Notes: a model not told the origin generated them from the letters alone. Positions 24,934 to 34,626 are shown, numbered from the stretch's first letter. The stretch: DNA of 64,000 nucleotides from Chelatococcus composti (GCF_014201415.1 NZ_JACHEH010000004.1:1-64000), one strand, 5' to 3'. A program made the numbers and translations.

Positions 24934-26805
24934 GTGGCAATGACGAGGTCCAAGCTCTTTCTGGTTACGGCCGCCGTCCTTTTGGTCTGCGCCATGGCAG
25001 TGATGCCGTGGACGCTGGCCACGACGCCGCTTGCCACTTCCATCGGCGAGGAGCTGCGGCGCACCACGGGCCTTTCCCTCGCGACCGACGGCAAGGCCAC
25101 CTTCGCGCTCCTGCCCGTGCCGCGCGTCAAGCTGGAGAACGTCAGCCTGCAGACACCGCAGGGCGAGGAGGTGGCGCAGGCCCGCCAGCTCCGCGGCGAG
25201 CTGCGACTGCTGCCCCTGCTTTTCGGGCGGATGGAGCTCGTCGAGGTCACGCTTGTGCAACCGCGGCTCGACCTCAGCCGCATCGGGACGCTGCGCGATC
25301 TGTGGGCCGTGCTGAACGCGCACACCGGGCGCGAGATCGCGAGCCGGCGGGACGGCACCGCCAACGGCCGCCATGTCGGGCGTCTTGTCATCATCGACGG
25401 GCTCGTCCTGACGCGCGCGAAGGACGCGGGCCCCGCCCTCGCCAGCCAGGCCAATCTCGTCGTCTACTGGCCCTCGCTCACCGGACCGCTCGCGGTGGCG
25501 GGCAGGGTACAGTGGCGCGGCGAGCCGGTGGATCTCCAGATCGAATCCTTCTCGCCGGCGGCGATTGTGGACGGCCGCGCCTCACCCCTCGCCGTCAAGC
25601 TGCAGAGCCCGCTCGGCGACCTCGCCTTCAAGGGCGAAATCACCAGTTCGGACGATCCGCAGCTCAACGGCGACCTGCGCGTCTCGACCCGGTCCCTGCG
25701 CTGGGCCGACAGCCAGTTCGGCGGCGTGGTGCCCCTCGGCCATCTCGTGGAAGCCTTCTCGCTCTCCGGCCCCGTATCCCTGTCATCGCGCGGGCTGCTG
25801 CTGCCGCAGGCGAGCATCGAGATCGACCGCTACCGCATCGACGGTGCGATCACTGCACGTTTCGATCAGGCGCGCCTCGCTGTCTCTGGCACGCTAGCGG
25901 CTGAGGAGTTGCAGCTCGCACGCTTCCTGCGCCCGCTCCTGCCGACGCGCGGCTCCGACGGCGGCTGGAGCCGTGATGCGCTTGCCACGCGCTGGCTCGA
26001 GCAGGCGGACCTCGACCTGCGTCTGTCGATCACCAAGGCCCACTACGAGCGGATGCCTGTCGAGAACATCGCGGGCTCCATGCAGATCAGGAACGGCCGG
26101 CTCGAGATCGCCCTCGGGCGGGCCGGCCTGCACGGCGGCACAATCAAGGGTCGGCTCATCATGTCCCCCTCCCCGGCAGGCTATGACGTGCGCCTGACCG
26201 GCCAGGCGGACAAGGTGAACCTCCTCGGCCTGCTCAACGACACGGCCAACATCACCCGTTTCTCGGGCCATGGCACTGCCCAGTTTCAGTTCGAGGCGGC
26301 GGGCGCCTCCTTCGCCGAGCTCGCGCACGCCCTGCGCGGACAGTGCCAGTTCGAAATTTCGGCGGGTTCGATCGCCGGCGTGAACCTGCCGGAGCTCGCC
26401 CGGCGCGTGGAGGCGCGCCCCCTCGCCGCGGCGCTTGACTGGCGCGGCGGGCGCACACCCTTCGAGAGCATCACGGGGCAGCTGACGATCAGCGAAGGCA
26501 TCGCCGACATCGGCACGGTGGAGATGACCACGCCGGGCGCACGCGGTCTCATGACCGGCCACGTCTTCGTCGGCGAGCGGCGTCTTCTGCTCGACGCCAC
26601 CGTTACGTCGCCGAAGGCATCGGCTTCGACGGTTCCGTCCGGCTTCCCGCTCAAGATCCGCGGCAGCTGGGACGACCCGATCGTCGGGCCTGATGTCGAC
26701 GCGCTCATCCAGCGCTCCAGCGCGGCGGCGCCCTTTTTCCTCACCGCGTCGCCGCCGCAGGTGCCACCGGCAGATCTCTCGTCGGCGGGCGGCACGCTGC
26801 AGTAG
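24934..26805 (+). CDS. AsmA family protein
   Basis: The 623-residue protein begins with one N-terminal membrane anchor (about residues 6-26) followed by a large periplasmic part rich in beta-strands, as in AsmA-like bridge proteins. An N-terminal AsmA domain covers about 1-150 and the C-terminal AsmA-like region, ending in the G-x-L-x-I-x-x-G repeat-type strands, covers about 370-580. These proteins are implicated in phospholipid transport to, or assembly of, the outer membrane. The start is GTG 24934 or ATG 24940; neither has a strong binding site. It converges with potI, the stop codons being 3 bp apart. Confidence 0.88.
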   Translation: MAMTRSKLFLVTAAVLLVCAMAVMPWTLATTPLATSIGEELRRTTGLSLATDGKATFALLPVPRVKLENVSLQTPQGEEVAQARQLRGELRLLPLLFGRMELVEVTLVQPRLDLSRIGTLRDLWAVLNAHTGREIASRRDGTANGRHVGRLVIIDGLVLTRAKDAGPALASQANLVVYWPSLTGPLAVAGRVQWRGEPVDLQIESFSPAAIVDGRASPLAVKLQSPLGDLAFKGEITSSDDPQLNGDLRVSTRSLRWADSQFGGVVPLGHLVEAFSLSGPVSLSSRGLLLPQASIEIDRYRIDGAITARFDQARLAVSGTLAAEELQLARFLRPLLPTRGSDGGWSRDALATRWLEQADLDLRLSITKAHYERMPVENIAGSMQIRNGRLEIALGRAGLHGGTIKGRLIMSPSPAGYDVRLTGQADKVNLLGLLNDTANITRFSGHGTAQFQFEAAGASFAELAHALRGQCQFEISAGSIAGVNLPELARRVEARPLAAALDWRGGRTPFESITGQLTISEGIADIGTVEMTTPGARGLMTGHVFVGERRLLLDATVTSPKASASTVPSGFPLKIRGSWDDPIVGPDVDALIQRSSAAAPFFLTASPPQVPPADLSSAGGTLQ

Positions 26806-26808
26806 GCG

Positions 26809-27600
26809 CTAGCGGCCCGCCATTGCCTGCCGCTTGGTGGCGAGAGAGGCGGAGATCACGCCCACCGTCACCAGCGCCACCAGAATGGTACAGACAGCGT
26901 TGATCTCCGGCGTCACGCCGAGGCGCACCTGGCTGTAGATGCGCATCGGCAGCGTGGTCGCGCCCGGCCCCGAGGTGAAGCTCGCGATCACGAGGTCATC
27001 GAGCGACAGCGTGAAGGCGAGCAGGAAACCCGCCAGCACCGACGGCGCGATGAGCGGCAGCGTGATCGTGAAGAAAGTCTTCAGCGGCGGGCAACCGAGG
27101 TCCATCGCCGCCTCCTCGAGGCTGCGGTCGAAGTCGACGAGCCGCGCCTGCACCACCACCGTGACAAAGCACATGGTGAAGGTCGTGTGCGCGAGGACGA
27201 CGGTCCAGAAGCCCCGGTCGAAGTCGACAGCGACGAAGAGCAGCAGCAGCGACAGGCCGGTGATCACCTCCGGCATCACGAGCGGGGCATAGACCATGCC
27301 CGTGAACAGCGTGCGGCCCGGATAGCGCCCGTAGCGCACGAGCGCGAGCGCCGCGAGCGTGCCGAGGACAGTCGCCGCCGCCGCCGACAGGAAGGCGACA
27401 CGCAGCGACACCCAGGCGGCTTCCAGGAGCTGCTCGTTCTTCAGCAGGGAGGCATACCACTGCGTCGAGAAGCCGCCCCAGACCGTGACGAGCCGCGAGG
27501 CGTTGAACGAGTAGACGACCAGGATGAGGATGGGCAGGTAGAGAAAAGCAAAGCCCAGCGTCAGGGCCGTCGCGTCGAAAAAGCCGAAACGCCGGTTCAT
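26809..27600 (-). CDS. potI: Putrescine ABC transporter permease PotI
   Basis: The 263-residue protein has six predicted transmembrane helices and the EAA loop EEAAMDLGCPPLKTFF near residue 165. Strings such as YSFNASRLVTVWGGFS, PLVMPEVITGLSLLLLFVA and FTLSLDDLVIASFTSGPG closely follow E. coli PotI. It pairs with PotH to form the channel of a putrescine importer. Its start overlaps the potH stop by four bases. It is the last gene of the run potG-potH-potI. Confidence 0.93.
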   Translation of the reverse strand: MNRRFGFFDATALTLGFAFLYLPILILVVYSFNASRLVTVWGGFSTQWYASLLKNEQLLEAAWVSLRVAFLSAAAATVLGTLAALALVRYGRYPGRTLFTGMVYAPLVMPEVITGLSLLLLFVAVDFDRGFWTVVLAHTTFTMCFVTVVVQARLVDFDRSLEEAAMDLGCPPLKTFFTITLPLIAPSVLAGFLLAFTLSLDDLVIASFTSGPGATTLPMRIYSQVRLGVTPEINAVCTILVALVTVGVISASLATKRQAMAGR

Positions 27601-28550
27601 TGCGCCTTCTCCCAGCGCCGGGCCTCGATGTCGCGATAGGCGACGATGGGGCCGACGAGCAACACCAGCAGCACGACGGCGACCGCCGAGGCGAGCGGCC
27701 AGTCGCGGTTGGAGAAGAACTCGCTCCACAGTGTCCGCCCGATCATCAGCGTCTCCGAGCCGCCGAGCAGGTCTGGAATGACGAACTCGCCCACCACAGG
27801 GATGAAGCACAGGAGACAGCCGGCGAGGACGCCGGGCATGGCGAGCGGCACCGTGATGCGCCAGAAGGCCCGCCACGGCGGGCAGCCGAGGTCCTCCGCC
27901 GCCTCGAGCAGCGTGTAGTCGAACTTCTCCAACGTCGCGTAGAGCGGCAGCACCATGAAGGGCAGATAGGAATAGACAATGCCGATGAACACGGCCGTAT
28001 CCGTGTTCATGATCTGCAGCGGCTCGCTGATCAGGCCGAGGTTGATGAGCAACGCGCTGAGCAGCCCTTCGGGCTTCAGGATGCCAATCCAGGCATAGAC
28101 GCGGATGAGGAAGCTCGTCCAGAACGGCAGGATGACGAGCATGAGGAGCGTCGGACGCCAGCGTTCCGGCGCCTTCGCCATGGCATAGGCGATGGGAAAG
28201 CCGATGGCGAGCAGCAGCACCGTCGACACGGCCGCGATGCGCAGCGAGGAGATGAAGGACGAGAAATAGAGGCTGTCTTCGAGCAGCAGCGTGAAGTTGT
28301 AGAAGCTGAGCTGCGAGAAGGCCTCGCGCAGACCCTCGAAGCCCTGCGAGAGGTCAAAGACTGGCCGGTAGGGCGGCTGCGCCGTCGCCGGCTCCGACAG
28401 CGCGATCTTGAAGACGATGGCAAAGGGAACGAGAAAGAAGAAGGCCAGCCAAAGAAAGGGCACCGCCGGCACGAGGGCCGACGGTGCCCTGCCGAGCGCG
28501 CCCCGATCCGGCGGGCGCGGAGCCACATCCATCCTTTCCTGATCGCTCAT
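27597..28550 (-). CDS. potH: Putrescine ABC transporter permease PotH
   Basis: The 317-residue inner-membrane protein has six helices after a 25-residue cytoplasmic tail, and an EAA loop EAAEDLGCPPWRAFW. The large periplasmic loop between helices 1 and 2 is typical of PotH/PotB. ATG 28550 is given; GTG 28559, which overlaps the potG stop by three bases, is also possible. It is translationally coupled to potG upstream and potI downstream. Partner PotI and ATPase PotG are adjacent. Confidence 0.92.
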   Translation of the reverse strand: MSDQERMDVAPRPPDRGALGRAPSALVPAVPFLWLAFFFLVPFAIVFKIALSEPATAQPPYRPVFDLSQGFEGLREAFSQLSFYNFTLLLEDSLYFSSFISSLRIAAVSTVLLLAIGFPIAYAMAKAPERWRPTLLMLVILPFWTSFLIRVYAWIGILKPEGLLSALLINLGLISEPLQIMNTDTAVFIGIVYSYLPFMVLPLYATLEKFDYTLLEAAEDLGCPPWRAFWRITVPLAMPGVLAGCLLCFIPVVGEFVIPDLLGGSETLMIGRTLWSEFFSNRDWPLASAVAVVLLVLLVGPIVAYRDIEARRWEKAQ

Positions 28551-28555
28551 CGTCT

Positions 28556-29737
28556 TCACCGCGTCAGAACGACGCCCGCCTCGGGCGCGAAATGAACGAA
28601 GACCTTGTCGTCCCAGCTCAGGGGCCGCTCGACGAAACGGGTGACATTGGCGCGCGAGACGCGCAGCGTCTTGCCGCTCGCGAGGCGCACCAGATAGATC
28701 GTCCAGTCGCCGAGATAGCCGATGTCCCAGATCGTGCCGGCGAAGACGTTCGGCGTGTGAGGCGGCGGCTCCTCCTGGGTCAGCACGAGCTTCTCCGGCC
28801 GCAGGGCGAGCGCCACCTCGCGCCCCGGCGACAGCGGCTCGGCGACACCGGCGACGGAGACGGGTTCGGGCGCATCGGCCACCGCGAGCGTGCAGCGCCC
28901 CTCCCCGGCCGCGATAACCTTGCCTTCGAGGATGTTCACGTCGCCGATGAACTCCGCCACGTAGCGGCTCGCCGGCTGCTCGTAGATCTCGCCCGGCGTC
29001 GCCACCTGGACGATGCGGCCGTGGTCCATCACAGCGATGCGGTCGGCCATCGTCATCGCCTCCTCCTGGTCGTGCGTGACGACGAGGAAGGTCATGCCGA
29101 GCTTCACCTGCAGGTCCATCAGCTCGAACTGCGTCTCCTCCCGCAGCTTCTTGTCGAGCGCGCCAAGCGGCTCATCGAGCAGCAGCACCTTGGGGCGCTT
29201 GGCGAGGGCGCGGGCGAGCGCCACGCGCTGGCGCTGGCCGCCCGAGAGCTGCGACGGGCGGCGGCGCGCGAAGGGCTCGAGCTGCACGAGGCGCAGCATC
29301 TCGACCACGCGGTCGGCGATCTCCGCCTTGGGAAGCCTGTCCTGCTCCAGGCCGAAGGCGATATTGCGCTCCACGCTCATGTGCGGGAAGAGCGCGTAGG
29401 ACTGGAACATCATGTTGACGGGGCGCCTGTAGGGTGGCACCCCGGACAGGTCTTGGCCGGCGAGCACGATGCGCCCCTCGCTCGCCGCCTCGAAGCCGGC
29501 GAGCATGCGCATCAGCGTGGTCTTGCCGCAGCCCGAGGGGCCGAGCAGGCAGAAGAACTCGCGCTCGTAGATGTCGAGCGACAGGTTGTCGACCGCCGTG
29601 ACCTCTCCGTACCGTTTCGTTACTTGCTCGAAACGGATGAGGGGGATCGCTCCGGGGTCAGCCCAGGGGGCAAAATCGCGCCGCACGGCACCGATTGCCA
29701 ACGAACCTCGCCTGCGACCGTCGACAGCCATGGACAT
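28556..29737 (-). CDS. potG: Putrescine ABC transporter ATP-binding protein PotG
   Basis: The 393-residue ATPase has Walker A GPSGCGKTT (about residue 67), Q-loop FQSYALFPHM, signature LSGGQRQRVALARA, Walker B VLLLDEPLGALD and switch VTHDQEEAM, then a C-terminal TOBE domain (about 305-390). It powers the PotH/PotI channel. The start is ATG 29737 with GGGAGG nine bases upstream. It diverges from puuA across about 150 bp, so importer and catabolic genes share a promoter region. No periplasmic binding-protein gene (potF) is in the window. Confidence 0.93.
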   Translation of the reverse strand: MSMAVDGRRRGSLAIGAVRRDFAPWADPGAIPLIRFEQVTKRYGEVTAVDNLSLDIYEREFFCLLGPSGCGKTTLMRMLAGFEAASEGRIVLAGQDLSGVPPYRRPVNMMFQSYALFPHMSVERNIAFGLEQDRLPKAEIADRVVEMLRLVQLEPFARRRPSQLSGGQRQRVALARALAKRPKVLLLDEPLGALDKKLREETQFELMDLQVKLGMTFLVVTHDQEEAMTMADRIAVMDHGRIVQVATPGEIYEQPASRYVAEFIGDVNILEGKVIAAGEGRCTLAVADAPEPVSVAGVAEPLSPGREVALALRPEKLVLTQEEPPPHTPNVFAGTIWDIGYLGDWTIYLVRLASGKTLRVSRANVTRFVERPLSWDDKVFVHFAPEAGVVLTR

Positions 29738-29889
29738 TCCGGCGAACCTCCCAAACCGGACCGTTGCGGCCGGCACGTTATTCGCAGCCGGGCCGCGCGA
29801 CAACAAGTCTGCAGGGCTTTCCCACCCTGCCGACGGTTGACAGCGCAAGGTGTGGCACCGTTACCTCTTTCCACACGCAGGTAGGTGAC

Positions 29890-31287
29890 ATGGCCAAGAA
29901 GAAAGCGCACCAGCACAAGGCGACCCCCGCGCCCCGTGGAGCCGCCTCCATCGAAGAGGCGCGCGCCTTCGTCGCCAAGCGCGGCATTGAGGAGATCGAA
30001 TGCGTCGTCCCGAATCAGGCGGGAGTGGCACGGGGCAAGGTGATGCCCGCGGAGAAGTTCTTCCGCAGCCCCTCCATGAGCCTGCCGGGAGCCATCTTCT
30101 ACCAGACGATCGCGGGCGACTATCCGCACGAGGTGCTTGACCAGGATGCCCCGGCGGACGGCGACCTCGTGCTGATCCCGGATTTCTCCACCATCACCCT
30201 CGTGCCGTGGGCGAATGACCCGACGGCCCAGATCATCCACGAGGCCTTCTATCGCGACGGCCGCCCCGTCGACCACGCGCCGCGGCAAGTGCTGAAAAGC
30301 CTCATCGAGCGCTACCGCCGCCGCGGCTGGCAGCCGATTGTCGCGCCCGAGATCGAATTCTACCTCGTCAAGAAGAATCTCGACCCGGACTATCCGCTGG
30401 AGCCGCCCATCGGCCGCTCGGGCCGGGCAGAGATCGGCCGGCAGGCCTACTCCATCGCCGCCGTCAACGAGTTCGACGACCTGTTCGAGCTGATCTACGA
30501 TTACTCGGAAGCGCAGGGGCTTGAGATCGACACCCTGATCCACGAGGAAGGCGCCGGGCAGATGGAGATCAACCTGCGCCACGGCGACCCGCTGGACCTC
30601 GCCGACCAGGTGTTCCTCTTCAAGCGCACCATCCGCGAAGCGGCGCTGAAGCACGACATGTATGCCACCTTCATGGCCAAGCCCATCGCCCACCAGCCGG
30701 GCTCGGCCATGCACATCCACATGTCGGTGACGGACATCGAGACGGGCCGCAACATCTTCTCCGACAAGGAGGGCAAGCCGACTGACGAGTTCTTCTCGTT
30801 CATCGGCGGCCTGCAGGCGCATCTGCCGGCGGCGATGTCCATGCTCGCGCCCTACGTCAATTCCTACAGGCGGCTGACACGCTACTCCGTGGCGCCGATC
30901 AACGTCGCCTGGGGCTACGACAACCGCACCACGGGGCTCCGCATCCCGCCGTCGGAGCCCTCGGCCCGGCGCGTCGAAAACCGGATTCCATCCTCGGACG
31001 CCAACCCCTACCTTGCCATCGCGGCCTCGCTCGCCTGCGGCCTGCTCGGCCTCGAGGAAGGGCTCAAGCCGAGCGAGCCGGTGCTCGGCTCGGCCTATTC
31101 GCTCGACTACGACCTGCCGCGCGGCATTCTCGAGGCGGCGACCGCGCTCGAGGAGAGCGAGGCCCTGACCAGCATCTTCGGCGAGAGCTTCGTGCGCACC
31201 TACACCGCCGTGAAGCGGGCCGAGTTCGAGACCTTCATGGAGGTCATCAGCCCGTGGGAACGCGAGTTCCTGCTGCTGAACGTGTGA
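29890..31287 (+). CDS. puuA: Gamma-glutamylputrescine synthetase, glutamine synthetase family
   Basis: The 465-residue protein has the glutamine synthetase fold: an N-terminal beta-grasp (about 25-115) and the catalytic barrel with metal/ATP residues in VAPEIEFYL, EEGAGQMEINL, GSAMHIHMSV and the R-containing NRTTGLRIP. PuuA joins glutamate to putrescine with ATP, the first step of putrescine breakdown. The assignment over true glutamine synthetase rests on sequence character, the divergent potGHI and the downstream puuB-like gene. The start at 29890 has a weak AGGTGAC site. The conserved adenylylation-site segment of GlnA is absent. Confidence 0.9.
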   Translation: MAKKKAHQHKATPAPRGAASIEEARAFVAKRGIEEIECVVPNQAGVARGKVMPAEKFFRSPSMSLPGAIFYQTIAGDYPHEVLDQDAPADGDLVLIPDFSTITLVPWANDPTAQIIHEAFYRDGRPVDHAPRQVLKSLIERYRRRGWQPIVAPEIEFYLVKKNLDPDYPLEPPIGRSGRAEIGRQAYSIAAVNEFDDLFELIYDYSEAQGLEIDTLIHEEGAGQMEINLRHGDPLDLADQVFLFKRTIREAALKHDMYATFMAKPIAHQPGSAMHIHMSVTDIETGRNIFSDKEGKPTDEFFSFIGGLQAHLPAAMSMLAPYVNSYRRLTRYSVAPINVAWGYDNRTTGLRIPPSEPSARRVENRIPSSDANPYLAIAASLACGLLGLEEGLKPSEPVLGSAYSLDYDLPRGILEAATALEESEALTSIFGESFVRTYTAVKRAEFETFMEVISPWEREFLLLNV

Positions 31288-31315
31288 CCGGCGAGTGAGC
31301 GAAGGACCAGCGCCT

Positions 31316-32596
31316 GTGCCGAGCCTCCCCGCCGGCGGCAACCTCTACGAGACAACGGCTCCGCCCCTCCCACCGCAGCCCGCGCTCGACGGCTCGGCGC
31401 AGGCCGACGTCGCCGTGGTCGGGGCCGGATTCACCGGGCTCGGCGCGGCGCTAACGCTGGCGCGGGCAGGATTGAAGGTCATCGTCGTCGAGAAAGGCCG
31501 CGTCGGCGCAGGCGCATCCGGCATCAATGGCGGCCAGATCCACCCCGGCCAGCGGCGCGACCAGCGCTGGCTGGAGGAGAAGGTGGGCCCGATGCGGGCC
31601 CGCGCGCTCTGGGACTATGCGTGGGAGGCGCACCGCTGGCTCTTCCAGCTCATCGGCGAGGAGGCCATCGCCTGCGCGCCCCGGCGCGGCCTGCTTACGC
31701 TGGCGCACCGCCCCTCCCTCTTCCGCGACCTGGCGGCCGACGCCGAGCATCTCGCACGCCACTATGGTGCAAGCCACCTCACGGTGATCGAGCGGGAGGA
31801 GCTGTCGCGCTACACGGGCGCCCAGGGCTATTACGGCGCCGTCTTCGATGCCGAGGGCGGGCATCTCGACCCGCTCGCCCTCACGCGGGGGCTCGCCGCG
31901 GCCGCACTCGCTGCCGGCGCGCGCATCGCCGAAGAGACCCCTGCGACGGCAGTAGCGCGCACGGGCGCGGGATGGCGCCTCGCCACGCCGCGGGGCGACA
32001 TCGAGGCGGCCACCATCGTCGTCACCGGCGACGGCAACAACGGCCGGCTGGTGCCGGCGGTGGCCGACCACGTCATGCCGATCGTCAACTTCATGGTCGC
32101 CACCGAGCCGCTCGGCCCGCTGGCCGATGCCGTCCTTGCCGGGCCCTACGCGGCCGCCGACACGCGCTTCGTGGTCAACTACTTCCGCCGCACGGCGGAC
32201 GGACGCCTTGTCTTCGGCGGGGGCGAGAGCTACGGCGCCGCGCTGCCGCGCAATTTCGCCCGGCGCGTGCTGCGGCGCATGCTGCCAATCTTCCCCATGC
32301 TCGCCGACGTCCGCATCACCCACGGCTGGGGCGGTGTGCTCGGCATCACCTCGCCTCGCCTGCCCTTCGTGCGCCGGCTCGAACCGGGGCTTTATGTCGC
32401 CTCCGGCTACAGCGGCCAGGGCGTCATGCTCGCCCCCTTCACCGGGCGCGCCATTGCGGAAGCCATCCTCGGCGATGACCGGCGGCTGTCGGTGATGACG
32501 GATCTTCCCGTACCACGGCTGCCCGGCGGCCGGCTGTTGCGCCGGCCGCTGCTGGTTGCGGCAATGCTGGGCTTCTCCCTGCTCGACAGGCTCTGA
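31316..32596 (+). CDS. puuB: Gamma-glutamylputrescine oxidase-like FAD enzyme
   Basis: The 426-residue protein is a DAO-family flavoenzyme. The dinucleotide-binding motif VGAGFTGLGAALTLARAG begins near residue 35, and INGGQIHPGQ and a C-terminal GYSGQGVMLAPFTG complete the FAD site. PuuB oxidises gamma-glutamylputrescine to the aldehyde, producing ammonia and H2O2. GTG 31316 is preferred since AAGGA lies nine bases upstream; GTG 31295 is in frame but has none. The 28-bp gap after puuA suggests one operon. No PuuC or PuuD gene is next to it. Confidence 0.9.
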   Translation: MPSLPAGGNLYETTAPPLPPQPALDGSAQADVAVVGAGFTGLGAALTLARAGLKVIVVEKGRVGAGASGINGGQIHPGQRRDQRWLEEKVGPMRARALWDYAWEAHRWLFQLIGEEAIACAPRRGLLTLAHRPSLFRDLAADAEHLARHYGASHLTVIEREELSRYTGAQGYYGAVFDAEGGHLDPLALTRGLAAAALAAGARIAEETPATAVARTGAGWRLATPRGDIEAATIVVTGDGNNGRLVPAVADHVMPIVNFMVATEPLGPLADAVLAGPYAAADTRFVVNYFRRTADGRLVFGGGESYGAALPRNFARRVLRRMLPIFPMLADVRITHGWGGVLGITSPRLPFVRRLEPGLYVASGYSGQGVMLAPFTGRAIAEAILGDDRRLSVMTDLPVPRLPGGRLLRRPLLVAAMLGFSLLDRL

Positions 32597-32606
32597 CGGG
32601 AGCGTC

Positions 32607-33293
32607 CTAGAGGTCCTCCCGCAAGGCCTCGGCGACACGGGCCTCGAGCACTTCCGGCTTCTTGAGGATGAGCGCCCCGCGCGTGCGCTCCACGAGGTTC
32701 TCGTTGGTGAGGGCGGTGAACTCGCGCGTCACCTGCTCGCGCCGGCAACCGATACGCGCCGCGAGCACGTGATGGTAGGGCGGCGGCGTCACCACCCGCT
32801 CGCCGGGATGGCCGGCGCGCGGCTGTGACAGGCGCAGCAGCTCCGAATAGAGCCGGTGCCTGAGGTCGAGCACTGAATGCTCCATGAGGCGGGCGTTGAG
32901 TTCGCGCACGCGACCTGCCAGCAGCCGCAGGACCTTGTCGCAGACCACCCTGGAGGCGAAGACGATCTCGCGGAACACGGCGGCGGGCATGATGCACACC
33001 TCGCCGCGCGTCAGCGCTGTCACGTTCGCCGAGCGCTTGACGCCGTCAATGGCGGCAAGCTCGCCGAAGAACTGGCCGCCGCGCATCTCGCCGAGGATGA
33101 CCTCCTTGCCCGACTGGGTGCGCACCAGGATGCGGACGTCGCCGGCAACCAGGAAGTAGACGTCCGTCGAGGCATCCTCGAAGTCCACGAGCACCTCGTT
33201 CTCGTCGAAGCGCCGCCAGTTGCAGCGCGTCTCGAAGGGGCCGAGATCGATGTCGACATCCTTGAAATAGGCAACCCGCGTCAGCGATGCCAT
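32607..33293 (-). CDS. Crp/Fnr family transcriptional regulator
   Basis: The 228-residue protein has an N-terminal cyclic-nucleotide-binding-type beta-barrel (about 20-125, with GGQFFGELAAIDG) and a C-terminal winged helix with recognition helix CRREQVTREFTAL near 190. The usual arginine-serine pair for cAMP binding is seen as ...RSANVTAL. No Fnr-type cysteine cluster is present. The start has GGGGGGAGGAG just upstream. Ligand and targets are unknown. Its stop faces the puuB stop with a 10-bp gap. Confidence 0.9.
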   Translation of the reverse strand: MASLTRVAYFKDVDIDLGPFETRCNWRRFDENEVLVDFEDASTDVYFLVAGDVRILVRTQSGKEVILGEMRGGQFFGELAAIDGVKRSANVTALTRGEVCIMPAAVFREIVFASRVVCDKVLRLLAGRVRELNARLMEHSVLDLRHRLYSELLRLSQPRAGHPGERVVTPPPYHHVLAARIGCRREQVTREFTALTNENLVERTRGALILKKPEVLEARVAEALREDL

Positions 33294-33408
33294 GGCTCCT
33301 CCCCCCAGCGGCCGAAGAACGAACGGACAAGCCGCCCCCGGACGATACGCCGCATCGCATCGTTCTTTCCCCGGGCCGCGAGGTCAAGACCGCGGCCCGG
33401 GGCGAATC

Positions 33409-34101
33409 TCACGCTTCGAGCGCGCCGGAGCGGAAGGCGAGCCCGGCGCACAGCCCGCCCAGGATAGGCGCGACGATAAACAGCCAGAGCTGCGCCAGCG
33501 CCTGTCCGCTGACGAACACGGCCGGGCCGAGCGACCGGGCCGGATTGACCGACACGCCGGTGACGTTGATGAACACGATGTGGATGACGACCAGCGTCAG
33601 GCCGATGGCGAGCCCGGCTGCGGGTGTCGTGCCGGCCCTGGACGTCGCCCCGAGGATGACGGCGGTGAAGAGGAAGGTGGCCACGAACTCGGCAACGGCA
33701 GCGGCGGCCGTGCCATACGCGCCGAGATACCCTTCCCCCCACCCGTTTTGGCCGAGCCCACCCGTCGCCACGTCATAGCCGCCTGCCCGGCCGCTGGCGA
33801 TGAGCAGGAGGATCCCCGCCCCGACGACGCCGCCGAGGCACTGGGCGATGATGTAGCCCGGCACGTCGGAGGCCGGCATACGCCCCGCCGACCAGACGGC
33901 GATGGTGACTGCCGGATTGATGTGGCAGCCCGAGACAGGACCGATGCCATAGGCCATCGCGGTGACGGCGAGGCCGAAAGCGAAGGCGACAGGCAGCATG
34001 CCGAGCGGGAACTCCGCCCCATAGCCGCCGAGAACGACAGACCCGCAACCGAACAGAACGAGGCAAGCAGTGCCGAGCAGTTCAGCCAGATACTTCTTCA
34101 T
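33409..34101 (-). CDS. aqpZ: Aquaporin Z
   Basis: The 230-residue membrane protein has six transmembrane helices and two NPA half-helices, HINPAVTI near residue 61 and SVNPARSLGPAV near residue 185. The selectivity-filter residues are consistent with a water channel rather than a glycerol facilitator: His in FINVTGVSV region and Arg after the second NPA. It would allow rapid water flux across the inner membrane. ATG 34101 is chosen over an earlier ATG at 34182 because GGGGGG lies upstream and the protein then starts at MKKYLAELLGT. Confidence 0.93.
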   Translation of the reverse strand: MKKYLAELLGTACLVLFGCGSVVLGGYGAEFPLGMLPVAFAFGLAVTAMAYGIGPVSGCHINPAVTIAVWSAGRMPASDVPGYIIAQCLGGVVGAGILLLIASGRAGGYDVATGGLGQNGWGEGYLGAYGTAAAAVAEFVATFLFTAVILGATSRAGTTPAAGLAIGLTLVVIHIVFINVTGVSVNPARSLGPAVFVSGQALAQLWLFIVAPILGGLCAGLAFRSGALEA

Positions 34102-34358
34102 GTCTGCCCCCCTATGAGGCGGTTCGCCCTGGAGATGGCCGGGCACAGGAATCGGCCGGCCGAGCAGACGAAAGTGGAACACTGATCGCGCTCCAAATAA
34201 AGCAAAATATCACGGTCTCTATTTGCAATAATTAAAACAGAAACTGCCGGCTTTCAGAAATACAAAATTCTAATTCTTTAACCCACTCGCAAAATCTGCC
34301 TCCGTCCGGATCGGAAGGCCACCGGCCAGACGTCACCGCACCGCTCGCAGCCTCGCGG
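34102..34358. other. A/T-rich upstream region of aqpZ
   Basis: Non-coding; positions about 34190-34290 are notably A/T-rich compared with the rest of the window (several AATA, TTAAA and AAAAT runs). It should hold the aqpZ promoter. No conserved binding site was recognised. Confidence 0.4.
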
Positions 34359-34580
34359 TCAGCAGCGCGAAAGCTGCGCCGCGCCCTCCGCCACGTGGCG
34401 AGCCAGATCGGCCACAGTCAGAGCCGGGAGCACCTCGCCGACGGGCTCTGCGGCGGGGGCCGGCGGCAGGCGCCGCGCCCAGGCGCTTTCGACGACCACG
34501 GCGATGCCGGCGACGAGAGCGAGGACGGCGAGCACGAGGGCGCCGAGGGAATGCTGGGTATCGGAACGGCGACGCGACAT
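34359..34580 (-). CDS. Small single-span membrane protein, unknown function
   Basis: This 73-residue frame encodes a basic N-terminus (MSRRRS), one hydrophobic helix at about residues 13-30 (GALVLAVLALVAGIAVVV) and a proline/alanine-rich tail ending in Cys. There is no clear ribosome binding site, so it may not be translated. No family recognised. It lies upstream of the aqpZ promoter region and is divergent from the ABC-F gene. Confidence 0.35.
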   Translation of the reverse strand: MSRRRSDTQHSLGALVLAVLALVAGIAVVVESAWARRLPPAPAAEPVGEVLPALTVADLARHVAEGAAQLSRC

Positions 34581-34626
34581 GGCGAATCACAAGCTGTACA
34601 CAGACCTTCAACAGGCCCTGCGTGAC

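Noticed and set aside
29890-31287. Glutamine synthetase GlnA
   Set aside because: Context (potGHI, puuB) and sequence details fit gamma-glutamylputrescine synthetase; GlnA's adenylylation region is not present.
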